Origin: Latilactobacillus sakei
GTDB taxonomy: Bacteria > Bacillota > Bacilli > Lactobacillales > Lactobacillaceae
Length of the DNA stretch: 64,000 nt
NCBI GenBank assembly: GCA_002953655.1
Contig: CP025839.1
Coordinates: 1,922,001-1,986,000, forward strand
Reading direction: 5' to 3'
Below, piece after piece: positions 1-10,587 of the stretch. The notes under the pieces were generated by a model. That model was not told where the DNA came from. It ran no database searches and saw only the letters and a program-made list of their open reading frames with translations. A program made the translations under genes and the position numbers. Every line of letters starts with the position of its first letter. Within the stretch, counting starts at the first letter, position 1.

Positions 1-157
1 CACGGTCTCCCGGTAAAATCTTGATGTAATTCTTACGGATTTTACCTGAAACGTGTGCCAAAATCACAGCACCATTTTCAAGTTCTACTTTGAACATTGC
101 ATTTGGTAAAGTATCAGTTACTTTACCTTCAATTTCAATGACGTCATCTTTTGCCAC
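1..157 (-). CDS. infA: Translation initiation factor IF-1 (partial)
   Basis: IF-1 occupies the ribosomal A site during 30S initiation. The visible N-terminal 52 codons carry the OB-fold pattern of the family, including [19 protein letters not shown] and ILPGDRV. The reading frame runs off the left edge of the window; the full protein is normally about 72 residues. The start is a GTG at 157, preceded by an AAGGGGG ribosome-binding site; no in-frame ATG lies near it. It follows adk, which is the usual order where the spc operon meets the alpha operon. Confidence 0.95.
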   Translation of the reverse strand, partial: MAKDDVIEIEGKVTDTLPNAMFKVELENGAVILAHVSGKIRKNYIKILPGDR

Positions 158-178
158 GCAAAAGTACCCCCTTGTGGT

Positions 179-224
179 TATGAAAATTCATACAGAAAAA
201 TGGTGAGAGCTCTCCGCACTCACC
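179..224 (-). other. Inverted repeats between adk and infA
   Basis: Two inverted repeats fill the 191-nt gap between adk and infA. One is TATGAA/TTCATA at 179-192. The other is GGTGAG/CTCACC at 202-224, followed on the minus strand by ATTTTTC, so it resembles a weak terminator or attenuator ahead of infA. Function is inferred from shape only. I see nothing else in 225-348. Confidence 0.4.
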
Positions 225-348
225 CTAGTGTCATACCGAGATATTATATCACAAGCATTAAATTTTTAAAAGCACTGAGTACTTAGTCATTAACCACAAG
301 TCAGGCTTTTACGTGAATAATGACCTAAAAGATCACTTGAGTTGATGA

Positions 349-1005
349 CTAGTCTTTAATGGTATCAAGTACTTTTTTAACGGCAGCGAACACGTCATCA
401 ATTTCTTGATTCCCATCTACCGTGTAAAGCAGGTTACGTTTTTCATAAAAATCAAGTAAAGGTGTATTCATTTCGATATTGACCTTTAAGCGATTCTTAA
501 CCGTTTCAGGTTTATCATCTTCTCGTTGGAAGAAGACGTGGCCGCCACAGCGATCACATGTGCCTTCCACTTGAGTTGGATGGTAAAGCTTGTGGTACGT
601 TGCGCCACAAGTTTTACAAATGAAGCGACCAGATAAACGATCAGCCAAGATTTCAGGATCAACATCAATGTTAATCACACCATCTAAAGGTTTGTTCAAT
701 TTATCAGTAATGACCGCTAAAGCATCCGCTTGGTCAAGTGTCCGAGGAAAACCATCAAGAAGATAACCTACATTAGTATCTGCTTGTGAAAGACGTTCCT
801 CGACAATTCCGTTTGTCACATCGTCTGGTACCAATTCACCTTTGTCGATGAAGGCCTTAGCTTTAACACCAAGGTCTGTTTGATCTGCCATAGCAGCTCT
901 AAACATGTCACCAGTTGAAATGTGTGGAATATGATAAGCGTCAACAATCTTTTCAGCTTGTGTTCCCTTACCAGCGCCAGGAAGTCCCATTAACATGAGA
1001 TTCAT
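349..1005 (-). CDS. adk: Adenylate kinase
   Basis: Converts ATP + AMP to 2 ADP in the cytoplasm. The 218-residue protein has the P-loop GLPGAGKGT at residues 7-15, the AMP-site segment STGDMFRAA (30-38), DGFPRT (84-89), and a long LID with four cysteines (C130, C133, C150, C153), the structural zinc site of Gram-positive adenylate kinases. Length is normal. It sits between secY and infA, the standard position in the spc operon. Its 53-nt gap to secY has no terminator, so co-transcription is likely. Confidence 0.98.
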   Translation of the reverse strand: MNLMLMGLPGAGKGTQAEKIVDAYHIPHISTGDMFRAAMADQTDLGVKAKAFIDKGELVPDDVTNGIVEERLSQADTNVGYLLDGFPRTLDQADALAVITDKLNKPLDGVINIDVDPEILADRLSGRFICKTCGATYHKLYHPTQVEGTCDRCGGHVFFQREDDKPETVKNRLKVNIEMNTPLLDFYEKRNLLYTVDGNQEIDDVFAAVKKVLDTIKD

Positions 1006-1058
1006 GCCTTTGCCTCCTATTTAAAACAAGGATTCAATACTTTTTAAACGATAATTGC

Positions 1059-2354
1059 TTATCGAATGAAGCCAACGTATTTCCGTTTCATGAGTAAACC
1101 TTCGAGTTGACGTGTGCTTTCAAGCGCCACACCAACGACGATTAGTAAACTAGTCCCACCTAAACCAATTGATTGAGGTAGACCACCGAGGTTTGCTGCT
1201 AATTGAGGTAATAATGCAATTACCCCTAAGAACAACGCACCGACAGTCGATAGTCGCATTAATACGCCGGAGAGATATTTCTCGGTACCTTTACCCGGCC
1301 AAACACCTGGGATATAACTCCCTTGTTTGGTCAAGTTCTCAGCAACTTTTTCAGGGTTAACCTGAACAAACGCGTAGAAGAAGGTAAAGAGAATAATGAG
1401 CACCGTATAAACGATCGAACCTGTCACAGTTTGCATACTGAAAATGTCTGACATAACTTTGAACCAAGCATCTTCACCATGGCTTCCCTGGAAGGCCATT
1501 AAGATTGTTTGAGGTGTCATAATAAATGAACTAGCAAAGATAACCGGAATCACACCAGCAACATTGACCTTTAGTGGTAAGTAACTGTTGTCACCTGCAC
1601 CTGCTTCGCGACGTGTATATTGAATTGGAATCTTACGGTTCGCCTGTTGCACCCAAGTAACGAAAGTCACAATGACTAAAACCGCTACAATCAAGCCAAC
1701 AACGAACAAGATACCAAGCCACATTTCACCTTTAGAAGCATTCAAGACATGTTCCTTGATGATTTGATGAAGGCCACTTGGGAGGCGCGCAATGATACCC
1801 GCGAAGATAATCATTGAAACACCATTCCCTAAACCTTTATCAGTTATCTGTTCACCTAACCAAGTAATTAACATCGTCCCACCCGTCAGGATGATCCCGA
1901 TGCTAACGAAGGTCTTAATTCCTGGATCCTTAACCAAACCCATTTGACTGAGTGAGTTAAAGCCAGCAGTAATCCCAATTGATTGGATAAACGCTAAGAT
2001 GATCGTTAAGTAACGCGTCACTTGGTTAAGTTTACGTCTCCCAACTTCACCTTGCTTGCTCCATTCTACAAATTTAGGCACAATGTCCATTTGTAGTAAT
2101 TGAACCACAATTTGGGCCGTGATGAATGGTGAAACCCCCATCGAGAAGATGGAGTAATTCGCCAAGCCACCACCACTAACAGTATCAAGTAAAGGAATCA
2201 AACCAGTTGATCCTAACTTGGTTAACGCGCCAGCGTTAACACCTGGTACCGTAATTTGTGCACCTAAACGATAAACGATCAAAACGCCTAAAGTAAACAA
2301 AATCTTACTACGGATTTCCTTGACTTTAAATGCGTTTCTTAGTGTTTTAAGCAA
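1059..2354 (-). CDS. secY: Preprotein translocase subunit SecY
   Basis: Central channel of the Sec translocon in the cytoplasmic membrane, partner of SecE, SecG and SecA. The 431-residue protein shows about ten hydrophobic segments, the plug-region GGGLANYSIFSMGVSPFI near residue 60, and the cytoplasmic loops IPIQYTRR and KQGSYIPGVWPG typical of SecY. Length is normal. The start abuts the rplO stop (2355), which suggests translational coupling with the ribosomal protein genes upstream. Confidence 0.98.
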   Translation of the reverse strand: MLKTLRNAFKVKEIRSKILFTLGVLIVYRLGAQITVPGVNAGALTKLGSTGLIPLLDTVSGGGLANYSIFSMGVSPFITAQIVVQLLQMDIVPKFVEWSKQGEVGRRKLNQVTRYLTIILAFIQSIGITAGFNSLSQMGLVKDPGIKTFVSIGIILTGGTMLITWLGEQITDKGLGNGVSMIIFAGIIARLPSGLHQIIKEHVLNASKGEMWLGILFVVGLIVAVLVIVTFVTWVQQANRKIPIQYTRREAGAGDNSYLPLKVNVAGVIPVIFASSFIMTPQTILMAFQGSHGEDAWFKVMSDIFSMQTVTGSIVYTVLIILFTFFYAFVQVNPEKVAENLTKQGSYIPGVWPGKGTEKYLSGVLMRLSTVGALFLGVIALLPQLAANLGGLPQSIGLGGTSLLIVVGVALESTRQLEGLLMKRKYVGFIR

Positions 2355-2789
2355 TTAAATCACCTCAATTGAACCGCCAGCAGCTTCTACAGCAGCTTTT
2401 GCAGCTTCAGAATACTTGCTTACCTTAATGTTCAATTTTTTGTTTAATTCACCATTTGCTAATACTTTAACACCTGAAAGTTCGTTCTTAACAACACCTG
2501 CTTCGATTAATACAGTTGCTGTGATTTCTGTACCGTCTTCAAAACGATTTAAATCGTTAAGGTTAACGATAGCATATTCTTTGCGGTTGATGTTCTTGAA
2601 GCCGCGTTTTGGCATACGACGGAATAAAGGCATTTGCCCACCTTCAAAGCCTAAACGTACCTTACTACGAGCCTTTTGGCCTTTTTGTCCACGGCCAGCT
2701 GTTTTACCAGTACCTGAAGACGTACCACGACCGACACGCTTGCGAACATCGCGAGCACCTTCGTTAGGTTTCAATTCATGTAGTTTCAT
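2355..2789 (-). CDS. rplO: 50S ribosomal protein L15
   Basis: Late-assembly protein of the large subunit that binds 23S rRNA. The 144-residue product starts [14 protein letters not shown] and has the Gly/Arg/Lys-rich extended N-terminus ([18 protein letters not shown]) of the family. A GTG further upstream at 2801 is in frame but overlaps the AGGAGG ribosome-binding site, so the ATG at 2789 is preferred. It lies in the invariant rpmD-rplO-secY order. Confidence 0.97.
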   Translation of the reverse strand: MKLHELKPNEGARDVRKRVGRGTSSGTGKTAGRGQKGQKARSKVRLGFEGGQMPLFRRMPKRGFKNINRKEYAIVNLNDLNRFEDGTEITATVLIEAGVVKNELSGVKVLANGELNKKLNIKVSKYSEAAKAAVEAAGGSIEVI

Positions 2790-2823
2790 TATTGTGCGCA
2801 CCTCCTTGCAATATATGTTGAAA

Positions 2824-3009
2824 TTAGTCTTTAATTTCTTCGACTGTTACTAAATGTGCGAGTTTGAAAATCACACCGCGAGTTGCAGCATCATCTGGTT
2901 TGATTACAGAACTATTTACTCGGTTCAAGCCAAATTCTTTGACCATTTTACGTTGTTCTGGAAGACGATGAGCAGCACTTTTTCTTAAAGTAATCTTTAA
3001 TTTAGCCAT
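2824..3009 (-). CDS. rpmD: 50S ribosomal protein L30
   Basis: Small (61-residue) large-subunit protein. The motif [21 protein letters not shown] and the C-terminal [10 protein letters not shown] are characteristic of bacterial L30. The length matches the family norm of about 60 residues. It is 14 nt downstream of rpsE and 34 nt upstream of rplO. Confidence 0.97.
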   Translation of the reverse strand: MAKLKITLRKSAAHRLPEQRKMVKEFGLNRVNSSVIKPDDAATRGVIFKLAHLVTVEEIKD

Positions 3010-3023
3010 GTTCAGTTATCCTC

Positions 3024-3524
3024 CTAGTTTTGTAAGCTTTCTACAGAGATGTTACGCAATTCTGCGATTTGTTCAGCAGTCTTCATACGAGTTAAACCGT
3101 CAATTGTGGCACGAATAACGTTGATAGCAGTTTTGCTACCCAATGTTTTACTTGTCACATCATCGATTCCTGCTAATTCCATGACGGCACGAACAGCGCC
3201 ACCAGCGGCGATACCAGAACCTTCAACGGCTGGTTTTAATAGCACACGACCAGCGCCGAAGCGACCGATAACTTCATGAGGTAAGGTTGTACCAACCTTA
3301 GGCACATTGATTAGATTCTTTTTAGCGTCTTCAACGGCTTTACGAATAGCTTCAGGTACTTCTTGAGCTTTACCAGTACCGAAACCAACGTGACCGTTTT
3401 TATCACCAACGATTACGATAGCAGCAAAACGTAGACGACGTCCACCTTTAACAACTTTTGTAACACGGTTGATTGAAACAACGCGATCTTCTAAGTCTAA
3501 ATGAGTTGGATCAATGTAAGTCAT
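3024..3524 (-). CDS. rpsE: 30S ribosomal protein S5
   Basis: Small-subunit protein at the back of the 30S head-body junction, involved in decoding accuracy and mRNA unwinding at the entry channel. The 166-residue protein has the S5 RNA-binding fold ([20 protein letters not shown] near residue 10; [16 protein letters not shown] near 48) and the C-terminal domain with [19 protein letters not shown]. Normal length. A strong GGAGG site precedes the start. Confidence 0.98.
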   Translation of the reverse strand: MTYIDPTHLDLEDRVVSINRVTKVVKGGRRLRFAAIVIVGDKNGHVGFGTGKAQEVPEAIRKAVEDAKKNLINVPKVGTTLPHEVIGRFGAGRVLLKPAVEGSGIAAGGAVRAVMELAGIDDVTSKTLGSKTAINVIRATIDGLTRMKTAEQIAELRNISVESLQN

Positions 3525-3542
3525 AAATGGTTTTCCTCCTTA

Positions 3543-3911
3543 TTAGAATTCTAGTCCGTTTTCACGAGCAGCTGTAGCTAAAGCTTCGATACGACCATGA
3601 TATAAATAGCCGCCACGATCAAAGACAACAACTTTGTGGCCTGCTTTAACTGCACGTTGTGCAACTAATGCGCCGACTTGTTGTGCTTGTTCGACTTTAG
3701 TTCCTTCTACTTTTACTTCTTTATCTAATGTTGAGGCACTTGCTAGCGTCACACCCGCTACGTCATCAATAAGTTGAGCGTAGATGTTTTTGTTAGAACG
3801 GAAAACGTTCAAGCGTGGGCAGTCAGCAGTACCAGAGATCTTGCCACGAACGCGTGTATGGCGTTTTTGACGTGTCTTATTCTTGTCTGGTTTTGAAATC
3901 ACAATTTTCAC
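3543..3911 (-). CDS. rplR: 50S ribosomal protein L18
   Basis: Binds 5S rRNA together with L5 and L25 in the central protuberance. The 122-residue protein shows [27 protein letters not shown] and the C-terminal [18 protein letters not shown], both diagnostic. The length matches the family. It lies between rplF and rpsE as usual. Confidence 0.98.
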   Translation of the reverse strand: MKIVISKPDKNKTRQKRHTRVRGKISGTADCPRLNVFRSNKNIYAQLIDDVAGVTLASASTLDKEVKVEGTKVEQAQQVGALVAQRAVKAGHKVVVFDRGGYLYHGRIEALATAARENGLEF

Positions 3912-3942
3912 CTCTTAATGTTGTTTAAACAGCTAGGCTGCT

Positions 3943-4473
3943 TTATTTACCAGTTTTACCTTCTTTACGGCGAACATGTTCATCAGTATAACGAATACCT
4001 TTGCCTTTGTAAGGTTCTGGAGGACGTACATCACGAATTTCAGCTGCGAATTGGCCAACTTTTTGTTTGCTAATACCGCTGATGATGATGTTTGTATTTG
4101 ATGGCACTTCTACGTTAACACCTTCTGGTGCTTCCATTTCAACTGGATGAGAGTAACCAACATTTAATACTAAAGTTTTACCTTTTAATTGGGCACGGTA
4201 ACCAACACCGATAAGATCCAATGTCTTCTTGAAGCCTTCCGTAACACCCAAAATCATGTTATTTAAGTTAGCACGCATAGTACCGTGCATTGCACGATCG
4301 CTTTCACTCTTACGTGTAAAGTTGATAAGGTTTCCTTCTTGGTGCATTTCAATGATTGGATTGAAATGACGAGTTAGTTCACCTTTAGGTCCCTTAACAG
4401 TGATGTTTTCACCGTCTTTTGTTACGGTAACACCTGCAGGGATTTCAATTACTTTTAATCCGATACGACTCAC
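3943..4473 (-). CDS. rplF: 50S ribosomal protein L6
   Basis: Binds the 23S rRNA sarcin-ricin region near the factor-binding site. The 176-residue protein starts [15 protein letters not shown], has the two tandem L6 domains (GPKGELTR near 29-36; [23 protein letters not shown] near 90) and ends with the signature [11 protein letters not shown]. Normal length. Confidence 0.98.
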   Translation of the reverse strand: MSRIGLKVIEIPAGVTVTKDGENITVKGPKGELTRHFNPIIEMHQEGNLINFTRKSESDRAMHGTMRANLNNMILGVTEGFKKTLDLIGVGYRAQLKGKTLVLNVGYSHPVEMEAPEGVNVEVPSNTNIIISGISKQKVGQFAAEIRDVRPPEPYKGKGIRYTDEHVRRKEGKTGK

Positions 4474-4504
4474 GTTAATGACACCTCCTTATTTAAAGTT
4501 TAGA

Positions 4505-4903
4505 TTACCAGACGTATGCGAGAACTTCGCCGCCGGCAGCCTTTTCACGAGCTTCTTTGTCAGTTACGACGCCGTTACTTGTTGAGATAATAGCAATTCC
4601 TAAACCATTTAATACCTTAGGAACTTCGTTAGCTTTTACGTAATTACGTAAACCAGGTTTTGAAATACGTTTCAAACCAGAGATAACACGTTCGTTATTC
4701 TTACCATACTTCAAGAATACACGGATGATACCTTGTTTGTCGTCTTCAATCACTTCGTAATCACGGATGAAGCCTTCGCGTTTCAAAATTTCAGAAATAT
4801 CTTTTTTAATACGTGAAGCAGGAACTTCTAAAGATTCGTGACGTACCATGTTGGCGTTACGAATACGTGTTAGATAGTCTGCGATAGGATCTGTCATGAC
4901 CAT
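4505..4903 (-). CDS. rpsH: 30S ribosomal protein S8
   Basis: Primary 16S rRNA binder; in E. coli it is also the translational repressor of the spc operon. The 132-residue protein shows [15 protein letters not shown] near the N-terminus and [19 protein letters not shown] at the C-terminus. Two ATGs are in frame (4903 and 4897). The AAAGGAGGT site lies about 8 nt from the first and about 14 nt from the second, so the first was chosen. Confidence 0.97.
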   Translation of the reverse strand: MVMTDPIADYLTRIRNANMVRHESLEVPASRIKKDISEILKREGFIRDYEVIEDDKQGIIRVFLKYGKNNERVISGLKRISKPGLRNYVKANEVPKVLNGLGIAIISTSNGVVTDKEAREKAAGGEVLAYVW

Positions 4904-4934
4904 GTGGATTAACCTCCTTTATTGAATCTTTTGA

Positions 4935-5120
4935 TTACCAGCTGGCTTTTTTCATGCCTGGAATTTGGCCCTTATGAGCTAATTCACGGAGGCAAACCCG
5001 GCAAAGCTTAAACTTACGATATACAGAATGTGGACGTCCACAACGTTCGCAACGTGTGTATTCTTGTGTTGAGAATTTTGCAGGACGATGATTCTTTACA
5101 ACTAAAGATTTTTTAGCCAA
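4935..5120 (-). CDS. rpsN: 30S ribosomal protein S14, zinc-binding type
   Basis: The 61-residue zinc-ribbon form of S14. Four cysteines (C24, C27, C40, C43) sit in CERCG and CRVC. It lies between rplE and rpsH, the canonical place for the zinc form. Many Lactobacillales also carry a longer zinc-free paralogue elsewhere; none is seen in this window. Confidence 0.97.
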   Translation of the reverse strand: MAKKSLVVKNHRPAKFSTQEYTRCERCGRPHSVYRKFKLCRVCLRELAHKGQIPGMKKASW

Positions 5121-5137
5121 GAAATTGACCTCCCTTT

Positions 5138-5680
5138 TTATTTAGCAAATGGCATGCCGAATTGTGTTAACAATTCGCGTGCTTCTTCGTCAGTGTTTGA
5201 AGTTGTTACAATAACAACATCTAAACCACGAACGCGATCTACCTTATCATAATCGATTTCAGGGAAGATCAATTGTTCGCGTACACCTAATGTATAATTA
5301 CCGCGACCATCGAATGATTTTGCACTAACACCGTGAAAATCACGAACACGAGGTAAAGATACGTTAACTAATTTATCTAAGAAATCGTACATTCTTTCGC
5401 CACGTAAAGTTACTTTAGCGCCGATTGGCATACCTTCACGTAAACGGAAGCCGGCGATTGATTTCTTAGCTTTTGTGATTAATGGTTTTTGACCAGCAAT
5501 CAAACCTAATTCTTCAACAGCTTTGTCCAAGTTCTTAGCGTTAGAAACAGCATCACCAACACCCATGTTAAGTACGATCTTTTCGATCTTAGGTACTTGC
5601 ATGCTTGATGTGTAGTTGAACTTTTCGATCAACGCTGGTGTCATTTCTTTAACATATTTTTCTTTTAAACGGTTAGTCAT
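5138..5680 (-). CDS. rplE: 50S ribosomal protein L5
   Basis: Binds 5S rRNA and contacts the P-site tRNA and the 30S head. The 180-residue product begins [21 protein letters not shown] and contains [14 protein letters not shown] and the C-terminal [21 protein letters not shown]. The open frame continues upstream to 5782, but that stretch overlaps rplX and lacks homology-like features. The ATG at 5680 has a GGAGG site about 11 nt upstream. Confidence 0.97.
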   Translation of the reverse strand: MTNRLKEKYVKEMTPALIEKFNYTSSMQVPKIEKIVLNMGVGDAVSNAKNLDKAVEELGLIAGQKPLITKAKKSIAGFRLREGMPIGAKVTLRGERMYDFLDKLVNVSLPRVRDFHGVSAKSFDGRGNYTLGVREQLIFPEIDYDKVDRVRGLDVVIVTTSNTDEEARELLTQFGMPFAK

Positions 5681-5708
5681 GTAAAAAGTGCCTCCTTTCC
5701 CCAAAAGA

Positions 5709-6020
5709 TTATTTATCGATTGATTCTCCAGTTTTCTTTGACACGCGTACTTTCTTGCCATCGACAACTTTGTAGCCAACACGTGTTGGTTCGTTGTTTG
5801 ATGGATCGATTAGCATGACGTTTGAAGCATCGATACTTGCCTCTGTATCAACAATCCCACCATTAGGATTTTGAGCATTTGGCTTAACGTGCTTTTTAAT
5901 GGTATTGATACCTTCAACAACAACTCGACCTTCTTTAGGCATAGCTTTGATGATTGTACCTTCTTTACCTTTATCTTTACCGCTGATTACTTTTACTTTA
6001 TCACCAGTTTTAACAAACAT
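5709..6020 (-). CDS. rplX: 50S ribosomal protein L24
   Basis: Assembly-initiator protein of the 50S subunit. The 103-residue product starts [23 protein letters not shown] (KOW motif) and has [14 protein letters not shown]. An in-frame GTG at 6032 overlaps the AGGAGG site, so the ATG at 6020 is the likely start. Normal length. Confidence 0.96.
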   Translation of the reverse strand: MFVKTGDKVKVISGKDKGKEGTIIKAMPKEGRVVVEGINTIKKHVKPNAQNPNGGIVDTEASIDASNVMLIDPSNNEPTRVGYKVVDGKKVRVSKKTGESIDK

Positions 6021-6050
6021 TGATATACGCACCTCCTTGGTAGTCTGTAA

Positions 6051-6419
6051 TTATAGAACTTCAGGCGCTAAGGAAACGATCTTCATGAAATCACTGTCAC
6101 GTAATTCACGTGCAACTGGTCCGAAGATACGTGTTCCTTTTGGAGTCTTGTCATCATTGATGATAACAGCAGCGTTTTCATCGAACTTGATGTAAGAACC
6201 GTCTACACGACGAGCACCTGACTTAGTACGAACGATAACAGCCTTGACAACTTCACCTTTTTTGACAACGCCACCTGGTGTTGCCTGTTTAATTGTTGCA
6301 ACGATAACATCACCAATATTGGCAGTCTTGCGACCTGAGCCACCTAAAACTTTAATAGTTAAAATTTCACGGGCACCTGAGTTATCAGCAACTTTAAGAC
6401 GACTTTCTGATTGAATCAC
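6051..6419 (-). CDS. rplN: 50S ribosomal protein L14
   Basis: Forms part of an intersubunit bridge with 16S rRNA. The 122-residue sequence starts [19 protein letters not shown] and contains the family signature region [18 protein letters not shown]. The length is the invariant 122 residues. It lies between rpsQ and rplX. Confidence 0.98.
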   Translation of the reverse strand: MIQSESRLKVADNSGAREILTIKVLGGSGRKTANIGDVIVATIKQATPGGVVKKGEVVKAVIVRTKSGARRVDGSYIKFDENAAVIINDDKTPKGTRIFGPVARELRDSDFMKIVSLAPEVL

Positions 6420-6459
6420 TTATAGGTCCTCCTTCCGTCACTTTTATATGAGTAACGAT

Positions 6460-6729
6460 TTAGATAATAACTGCTTTTTCAACGACATCTAATAAACGGA
6501 ACCGTTTTGTACGTGACAAAGGACGAGTTTCCATAACACGCACAACGTCGCCAACCTTTGCTTCGTTGTTGTCATCTTGTGCATAATATTTCTTTGAATA
6601 TTTAACACGTTTACCGTATTCAGGATGTGTTTTATAAGTTTCAACCATGACAGTGATTGTTTTATCCATTTTGTCTGAAACAACACGGCCTTGGTACACT
6701 TTACGATGGTTACGACTTTCTTCGCTCAA
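6460..6729 (-). CDS. rpsQ: 30S ribosomal protein S17
   Basis: Primary 16S rRNA binder with an OB-fold. The 89-residue protein has the signature [19 protein letters not shown] and the basic tract [11 protein letters not shown]; the C-terminal [22 protein letters not shown] is typical. Normal length, in the rpmC-rpsQ-rplN order. Confidence 0.98.
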
Positions 6730-6752
6730 AGTAAATAGCTCCTTTCCATTTA

Positions 6753-6947
6753 TTATTTGTTAAGTTCTTGTTGACGTAATACAGTTTTAATCCGTGCAAT
6801 GTTCTGACGAACTTGCTTTAAGCGGGCGGTATTTTCTAATTGACCGGTAGCTTGTTGGAAACGAAGATTGAATAATTCTTCTTTGTATTGGTGTTCTTTT
6901 TCAAGCATTTCAGCAGTGGTTAATTCAATAATATCTTTAGCCTTCAT
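6753..6947 (-). CDS. rpmC: 50S ribosomal protein L29
   Basis: Large-subunit protein next to the exit tunnel, part of the docking site for trigger factor and SRP. The 64-residue product starts [14 protein letters not shown] and has the L29 signature [22 protein letters not shown]. It overlaps the end of rplP by 11 nt, implying coupled translation. An in-frame GTG at 6959 would add four residues; the ATG matches usual family length. Confidence 0.95.
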
Positions 6948-7371
6948 TTGACTCGCCACCTACTTCCTCGCGTTTTACGATCTTAGTTTTAACTGGCAAT
7001 TTATGTGATGCCAAGCGTAATGCTTCACGAGCAACTTCTTCAGAAACGCCGCCGATTTCAAACATGACTTTTTCACGTTTTACTACAGCAACCCATCCAG
7101 CAGGAGCACCCTTACCTGAACCCATTCGAACGCCGACACCTTTTGCAGTGTATGATTTATGAGGGAAAATTTTAATCCACACTTTCCCACCACGTTTCAT
7201 GTAACGAGTCATGGCAACACGGGCAGCTTCGATTTGACGGTTGGTAATCCAACTTGATTCTAATGCTTGTAACCCGAATTCACCAAAAGTGACTTCTTTG
7301 CCACCTTTTGCAGCACCGCGCATCTTCCCACGGAATTCACGACGATGTTTTACACGTTTAGGTACTAACAT
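6937..7371 (-). CDS. rplP: 50S ribosomal protein L16
   Basis: Organises the A-site region of the peptidyl transferase centre. The 144-residue protein begins [19 protein letters not shown] and contains [26 protein letters not shown], the L16 signature. Normal length. Its start lies 2 nt from the rpsC stop, so the pair is probably translationally coupled. Confidence 0.98.
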
Positions 7372-7373
7372 GT

Positions 7374-8033
7374 TTATTTCCCTCCTTTCGTATTGTTGTT
7401 GGCTTTAGCAGGTAATACTTCGCCCCGATAAATCCAAGTCTTAACTCCTAATTTACCGTAAGTAGTCATGGCTTCGTCCCATGAATAATCGATGTCTGCA
7501 CGTAACGTATGCAAAGGAACAGTTCCTTGAGCATGTGTTTCGACACGAGACATGTCAGCACCGTTCAAACGGCCGGCAACTTGAGTTTTGATACCCTTAG
7601 CACCAGCGCGCATTGTACGTTGCATAGCTTGGCGTTGAGCGCGACGGAAAGCAACACGTGCTTCCAATTGACGAGCAATACCTTCGCCTACTAAATGAGC
7701 GTCTAAATCAGGTTTCTTGATTTCCACAATGTTGATGTGTACTTTCTTGCCTGTTAAGTTATTTAAAGCTTTACGTAGATTTTCTACTTCTGAGCCGCCT
7801 TTACCAATGACCATACCAGGTTTAGCAGTATGGATTGAAACGTTCACGCGATTTGCAGCACGTTCGATTTCAATAGTAGAGACAGATGCGTCAGCTAATT
7901 TTGTGTTGATATATTTACGAATCTTAAGATCTTCGTGTAAGAATGTTGCGAAATCTTTTTCTGCATACCATTTAGCGTCCCAATCACGGATGACGCCAAC
8001 ACGAAAACCGGTTGGATTAATCTTTTGACCCAC
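7374..8033 (-). CDS. rpsC: 30S ribosomal protein S3
   Basis: Part of the mRNA entry channel in the 30S head. The 219-residue protein starts (GTG) with [19 protein letters not shown]. The KH domain is centred on [14 protein letters not shown] near residue 75, followed by the C-terminal domain with [17 protein letters not shown]. The open frame extends upstream to 8069, but AAGGAGGG lies 7-8 nt before the GTG at 8033, which decides the start. Confidence 0.97.
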   Translation of the reverse strand: MGQKINPTGFRVGVIRDWDAKWYAEKDFATFLHEDLKIRKYINTKLADASVSTIEIERAANRVNVSIHTAKPGMVIGKGGSEVENLRKALNNLTGKKVHINIVEIKKPDLDAHLVGEGIARQLEARVAFRRAQRQAMQRTMRAGAKGIKTQVAGRLNGADMSRVETHAQGTVPLHTLRADIDYSWDEAMTTYGKLGVKTWIYRGEVLPAKANNNTKGGK

Positions 8034-8046
8034 GCGATATCCCTCC

Positions 8047-8400
8047 TTATGCTTCTTTTTCTGATACAACTACAGTGATATGACTTGTACGTTTGTTGAT
8101 TGGTGATGCTGAGCCTTTAGCGCGAGGACGAAAACGTTTCAATGTTGGTCCTTCGTTAGCGTAAGCTTTCGTAACAACCAAGTTTTCTGCGTCTAAGTCA
8201 TAATTGTGTTCTGCGTTAGCGATAGCTGACTTCAAAACTTTAATAACAACTGGTGAAGCAGCTCTTGGTGTAAATTCTAAGATTGCAATTGCTTCTGCAA
8301 CACTCTTGCCTCTGATCAAGTCGATTACCATACGCACTTTACGTGCAGGCATGCGAACTGATTTAGCACTAGCTGTTGCACTAGTAATTTGATCTGCCAT
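8047..8400 (-). CDS. rplV: 50S ribosomal protein L22
   Basis: Lines the nascent-chain exit tunnel with L4. The 117-residue protein has [24 protein letters not shown] near the N-terminus and [24 protein letters not shown] at the C-terminus; the beta-hairpin region reaches the tunnel constriction. Normal length. No insertion or deletion of the kind linked to macrolide resistance is apparent. Confidence 0.98.
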   Translation of the reverse strand: MADQITSATASAKSVRMPARKVRMVIDLIRGKSVAEAIAILEFTPRAASPVVIKVLKSAIANAEHNYDLDAENLVVTKAYANEGPTLKRFRPRAKGSASPINKRTSHITVVVSEKEA

Positions 8401-8418
8401 TGAGATTCATCCTCCTTT

Positions 8419-8700
8419 CTAGCGTGCTTTTGTTTTCTTATCGTCATTTCCATGACCATGGAAAGTTCTTGTTGGTACAAATTCGCCTAATTTATGGCCT
8501 ACCATATCATCTGAAATGAAAACGGGAACGTGTTTCCGTCCATCATAAACAGCGATTGTGTAACCAATAAAGCTAGGGAAAATTGTCGAGCGACGGGACC
8601 AAGTCTTGATGACTTGTTTCTTTTCGCTGTCGGCTTGTGCTTCAATCTTGTTGAGCAAGTGAGCGTCTGCGAATGGTCCTTTTTTCAAACTACGACTCAT
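8419..8700 (-). CDS. rpsS: 30S ribosomal protein S19
   Basis: Head protein of the 30S subunit near the A/P-site tRNAs. The 93-residue protein starts [16 protein letters not shown] and has [27 protein letters not shown] and [12 protein letters not shown]. The frame is open upstream to 8730, but the ATG at 8700 has a GGAGG site and gives the family length. Confidence 0.98.
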   Translation of the reverse strand: MSRSLKKGPFADAHLLNKIEAQADSEKKQVIKTWSRRSTIFPSFIGYTIAVYDGRKHVPVFISDDMVGHKLGEFVPTRTFHGHGNDDKKTKAR

Positions 8701-8784
8701 TATGAAACCTCCTTCGAATGAAAAGTGCAACGTGCCCTAATTGCTTAGGCCGCGTTGGCTTTGGATAAGTTCAATTTAAATTGA

Positions 8785-9618
8785 TTATCTTGATTTACGA
8801 TGACGAATAATAAGTTTCTCTGAACGAGCCTTACTACTACGAGTTTTCTTACCAAGTGTCTTCTTACCCCATGGAGACATAGGAGAAGGACGACCGATAG
8901 GAGCTTTACCTTCACCACCACCATGAGGATGATCGTTAGGGTTCATTACTGAACCACGAACTGTAGGACGAATACCCATCCAACGTTTACGGCCAGCTTT
9001 ACCAATCTTGATTAATTCGTGTTGACCGTTACCAACTGTACCGACCGTTGCACGACATGTAAGTAGGATCATACGTGTTTCGCCTGAAGTTAAACGAACG
9101 ATAGCGTATTTGCCTTCTTTACCTAATAATTGAGCTGATGTACCAGCTGAACGAACCAATTGGCCGCCTTTACCAGGTTTTAATTCGATATTGTGGATAA
9201 GAGTACCATCAGGAATATTAGCTAATGGTAATGCGTTACCTACTTTGATATCAGCATTAACACCAGATTCAACGATCATACCTACTTCAAGGCCTTTAGG
9301 GGCGATGATGTATGATTTGATACCATCTGGATATTGGATTAATGCGATATTTGATGTTCTATTTGGATCATATTCGATTGACTTAACAGTCGCTTTGATA
9401 TCATCCTTAATACGCTTGAAGTCAATGACACGGTAATATTGTTTATGACCGCCGCCACGATGACGAACAGTGATATGACCATGTGCATTACGACCAGCAG
9501 TATGGCTTTGGGATTCCAACAACGTCTTTTCAGGGGTTGTCTTTGTGATCTCAGCAAAATCTGAGCTGGTCATGTTACGACGACCATTTGTGGTTGGTTT
9601 GTACTTAATAATTCCCAC
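8785..9618 (-). CDS. rplB: 50S ribosomal protein L2
   Basis: Essential for peptidyl transferase activity and subunit joining. The 277-residue protein starts [17 protein letters not shown] and carries [26 protein letters not shown] near residue 45. The C-terminal signature is [19 protein letters not shown], which includes the conserved histidine. Normal length. An 84-nt gap to rpsS contains no terminator. Confidence 0.98.
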   Translation of the reverse strand: MGIIKYKPTTNGRRNMTSSDFAEITKTTPEKTLLESQSHTAGRNAHGHITVRHRGGGHKQYYRVIDFKRIKDDIKATVKSIEYDPNRTSNIALIQYPDGIKSYIIAPKGLEVGMIVESGVNADIKVGNALPLANIPDGTLIHNIELKPGKGGQLVRSAGTSAQLLGKEGKYAIVRLTSGETRMILLTCRATVGTVGNGQHELIKIGKAGRKRWMGIRPTVRGSVMNPNDHPHGGGEGKAPIGRPSPMSPWGKKTLGKKTRSSKARSEKLIIRHRKSR

Positions 9619-9656
9619 GTGTATGCCCTCCTATAATTTATTCTATTTAATGTTAA

Positions 9657-9941
9657 TTAATCTTCAAAAATCTTGATTTCTTTTGAGTCAGCTGTTAATG
9701 TCACGATTGCTTTACGGCGTTTCTTAGTGTAACCCGCATAGCGACCTTGGCGTTTTAACTTGCCACGGACGTTCATGATATTAACGTTTTTAACGTTGAC
9801 ACCAAAGATTTCTTCGATTGCGTAACGCACTTGTGTTTTGTTGGCACGAACATCAACATCAAATGTGTATTTCTTGTCGTCCATTGCAGCCATTGAGCTT
9901 TCAGTAACTACTGGGCGTAAAATAACATCGCGTGCTTCCAT
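9657..9941 (-). CDS. rplW: 50S ribosomal protein L23
   Basis: Sits at the tunnel exit and docks trigger factor. The 94-residue protein shows the family pattern [23 protein letters not shown] and [20 protein letters not shown]. Its ATG overlaps the rplD stop codon by 1 nt (TAATG), so translation of the two is coupled. Confidence 0.97.
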   Translation of the reverse strand: MEARDVILRPVVTESSMAAMDDKKYTFDVDVRANKTQVRYAIEEIFGVNVKNVNIMNVRGKLKRQGRYAGYTKKRRKAIVTLTADSKEIKIFED

Positions 9942-10564
9942 TATGCAAGCACCTCCTCAATTTTAGAAAGAGCAGCTTGAGTAAGGATTAATTTTTGGTT
10001 GCCTACAACGTCTAATACGTTGATACCATCAGCAGGAACAACAGTTACGTTAGGTAAGTTGCGAGCTGATAAAGCAGTAAAATCATTTCCGTCTTCAAGA
10101 ACTACTAATACTTTAGTATTAACATCTAACTTGTTAAGTACTTCGGCGAATTCCTTAGTCTTAGGTGCATCAAAGCTAAATGAATCAACAACGATTAAAT
10201 CATTATCGATAACCTTTTGTGAAAGTACTGACTTAATTGCAAGACGACGTACCTTACGAGGTAATTTATAGCTGTATGAACGAGGTGTAGGTCCGAAAAC
10301 AACACCACCGCCACGCCATTGAGGTGAACGGATTGAGCCTTGACGAGCACGACCAGTACCTTTTTGACGCCAAGGTTTACGACCACCACCACGAACAGCT
10401 GATCTGTTCTTAACAGCGTGTGTTCCTTGTCTTAATGATGCACGTTGCATGATGATAGCATCAAATACAACATTTTCATTAGGTTCGATAGCCCAGATTG
10501 AGTCGTTTAATTCAACGTTCCCATTTTGGCTACCATCTTGTTTAAATAATGTTACGTTTGCCAT
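9941..10564 (-). CDS. rplD: 50S ribosomal protein L4
   Basis: Tunnel-lining 50S protein; in E. coli it also represses its own operon through the S10 leader. The 207-residue protein has the extended loop region [19 protein letters not shown] near residue 60 and the globular Rossmann-like part thereafter. Whether L4 autoregulation operates on the structured leader upstream of rpsJ here is open. Confidence 0.98.
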   Translation of the reverse strand: MANVTLFKQDGSQNGNVELNDSIWAIEPNENVVFDAIIMQRASLRQGTHAVKNRSAVRGGGRKPWRQKGTGRARQGSIRSPQWRGGGVVFGPTPRSYSYKLPRKVRRLAIKSVLSQKVIDNDLIVVDSFSFDAPKTKEFAEVLNKLDVNTKVLVVLEDGNDFTALSARNLPNVTVVPADGINVLDVVGNQKLILTQAALSKIEEVLA

Positions 10565-10587
10565 TGGTAAAATCCTCCCTTCTCAGA

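Noticed and set aside
2416-2853. 145-codon plus-strand frame opposite rplO/rpmD
   Set aside because: Shadow of conserved ribosomal protein genes; biased codon use creates long antisense frames here and in fusA, rpoB, rpoC and clpC.
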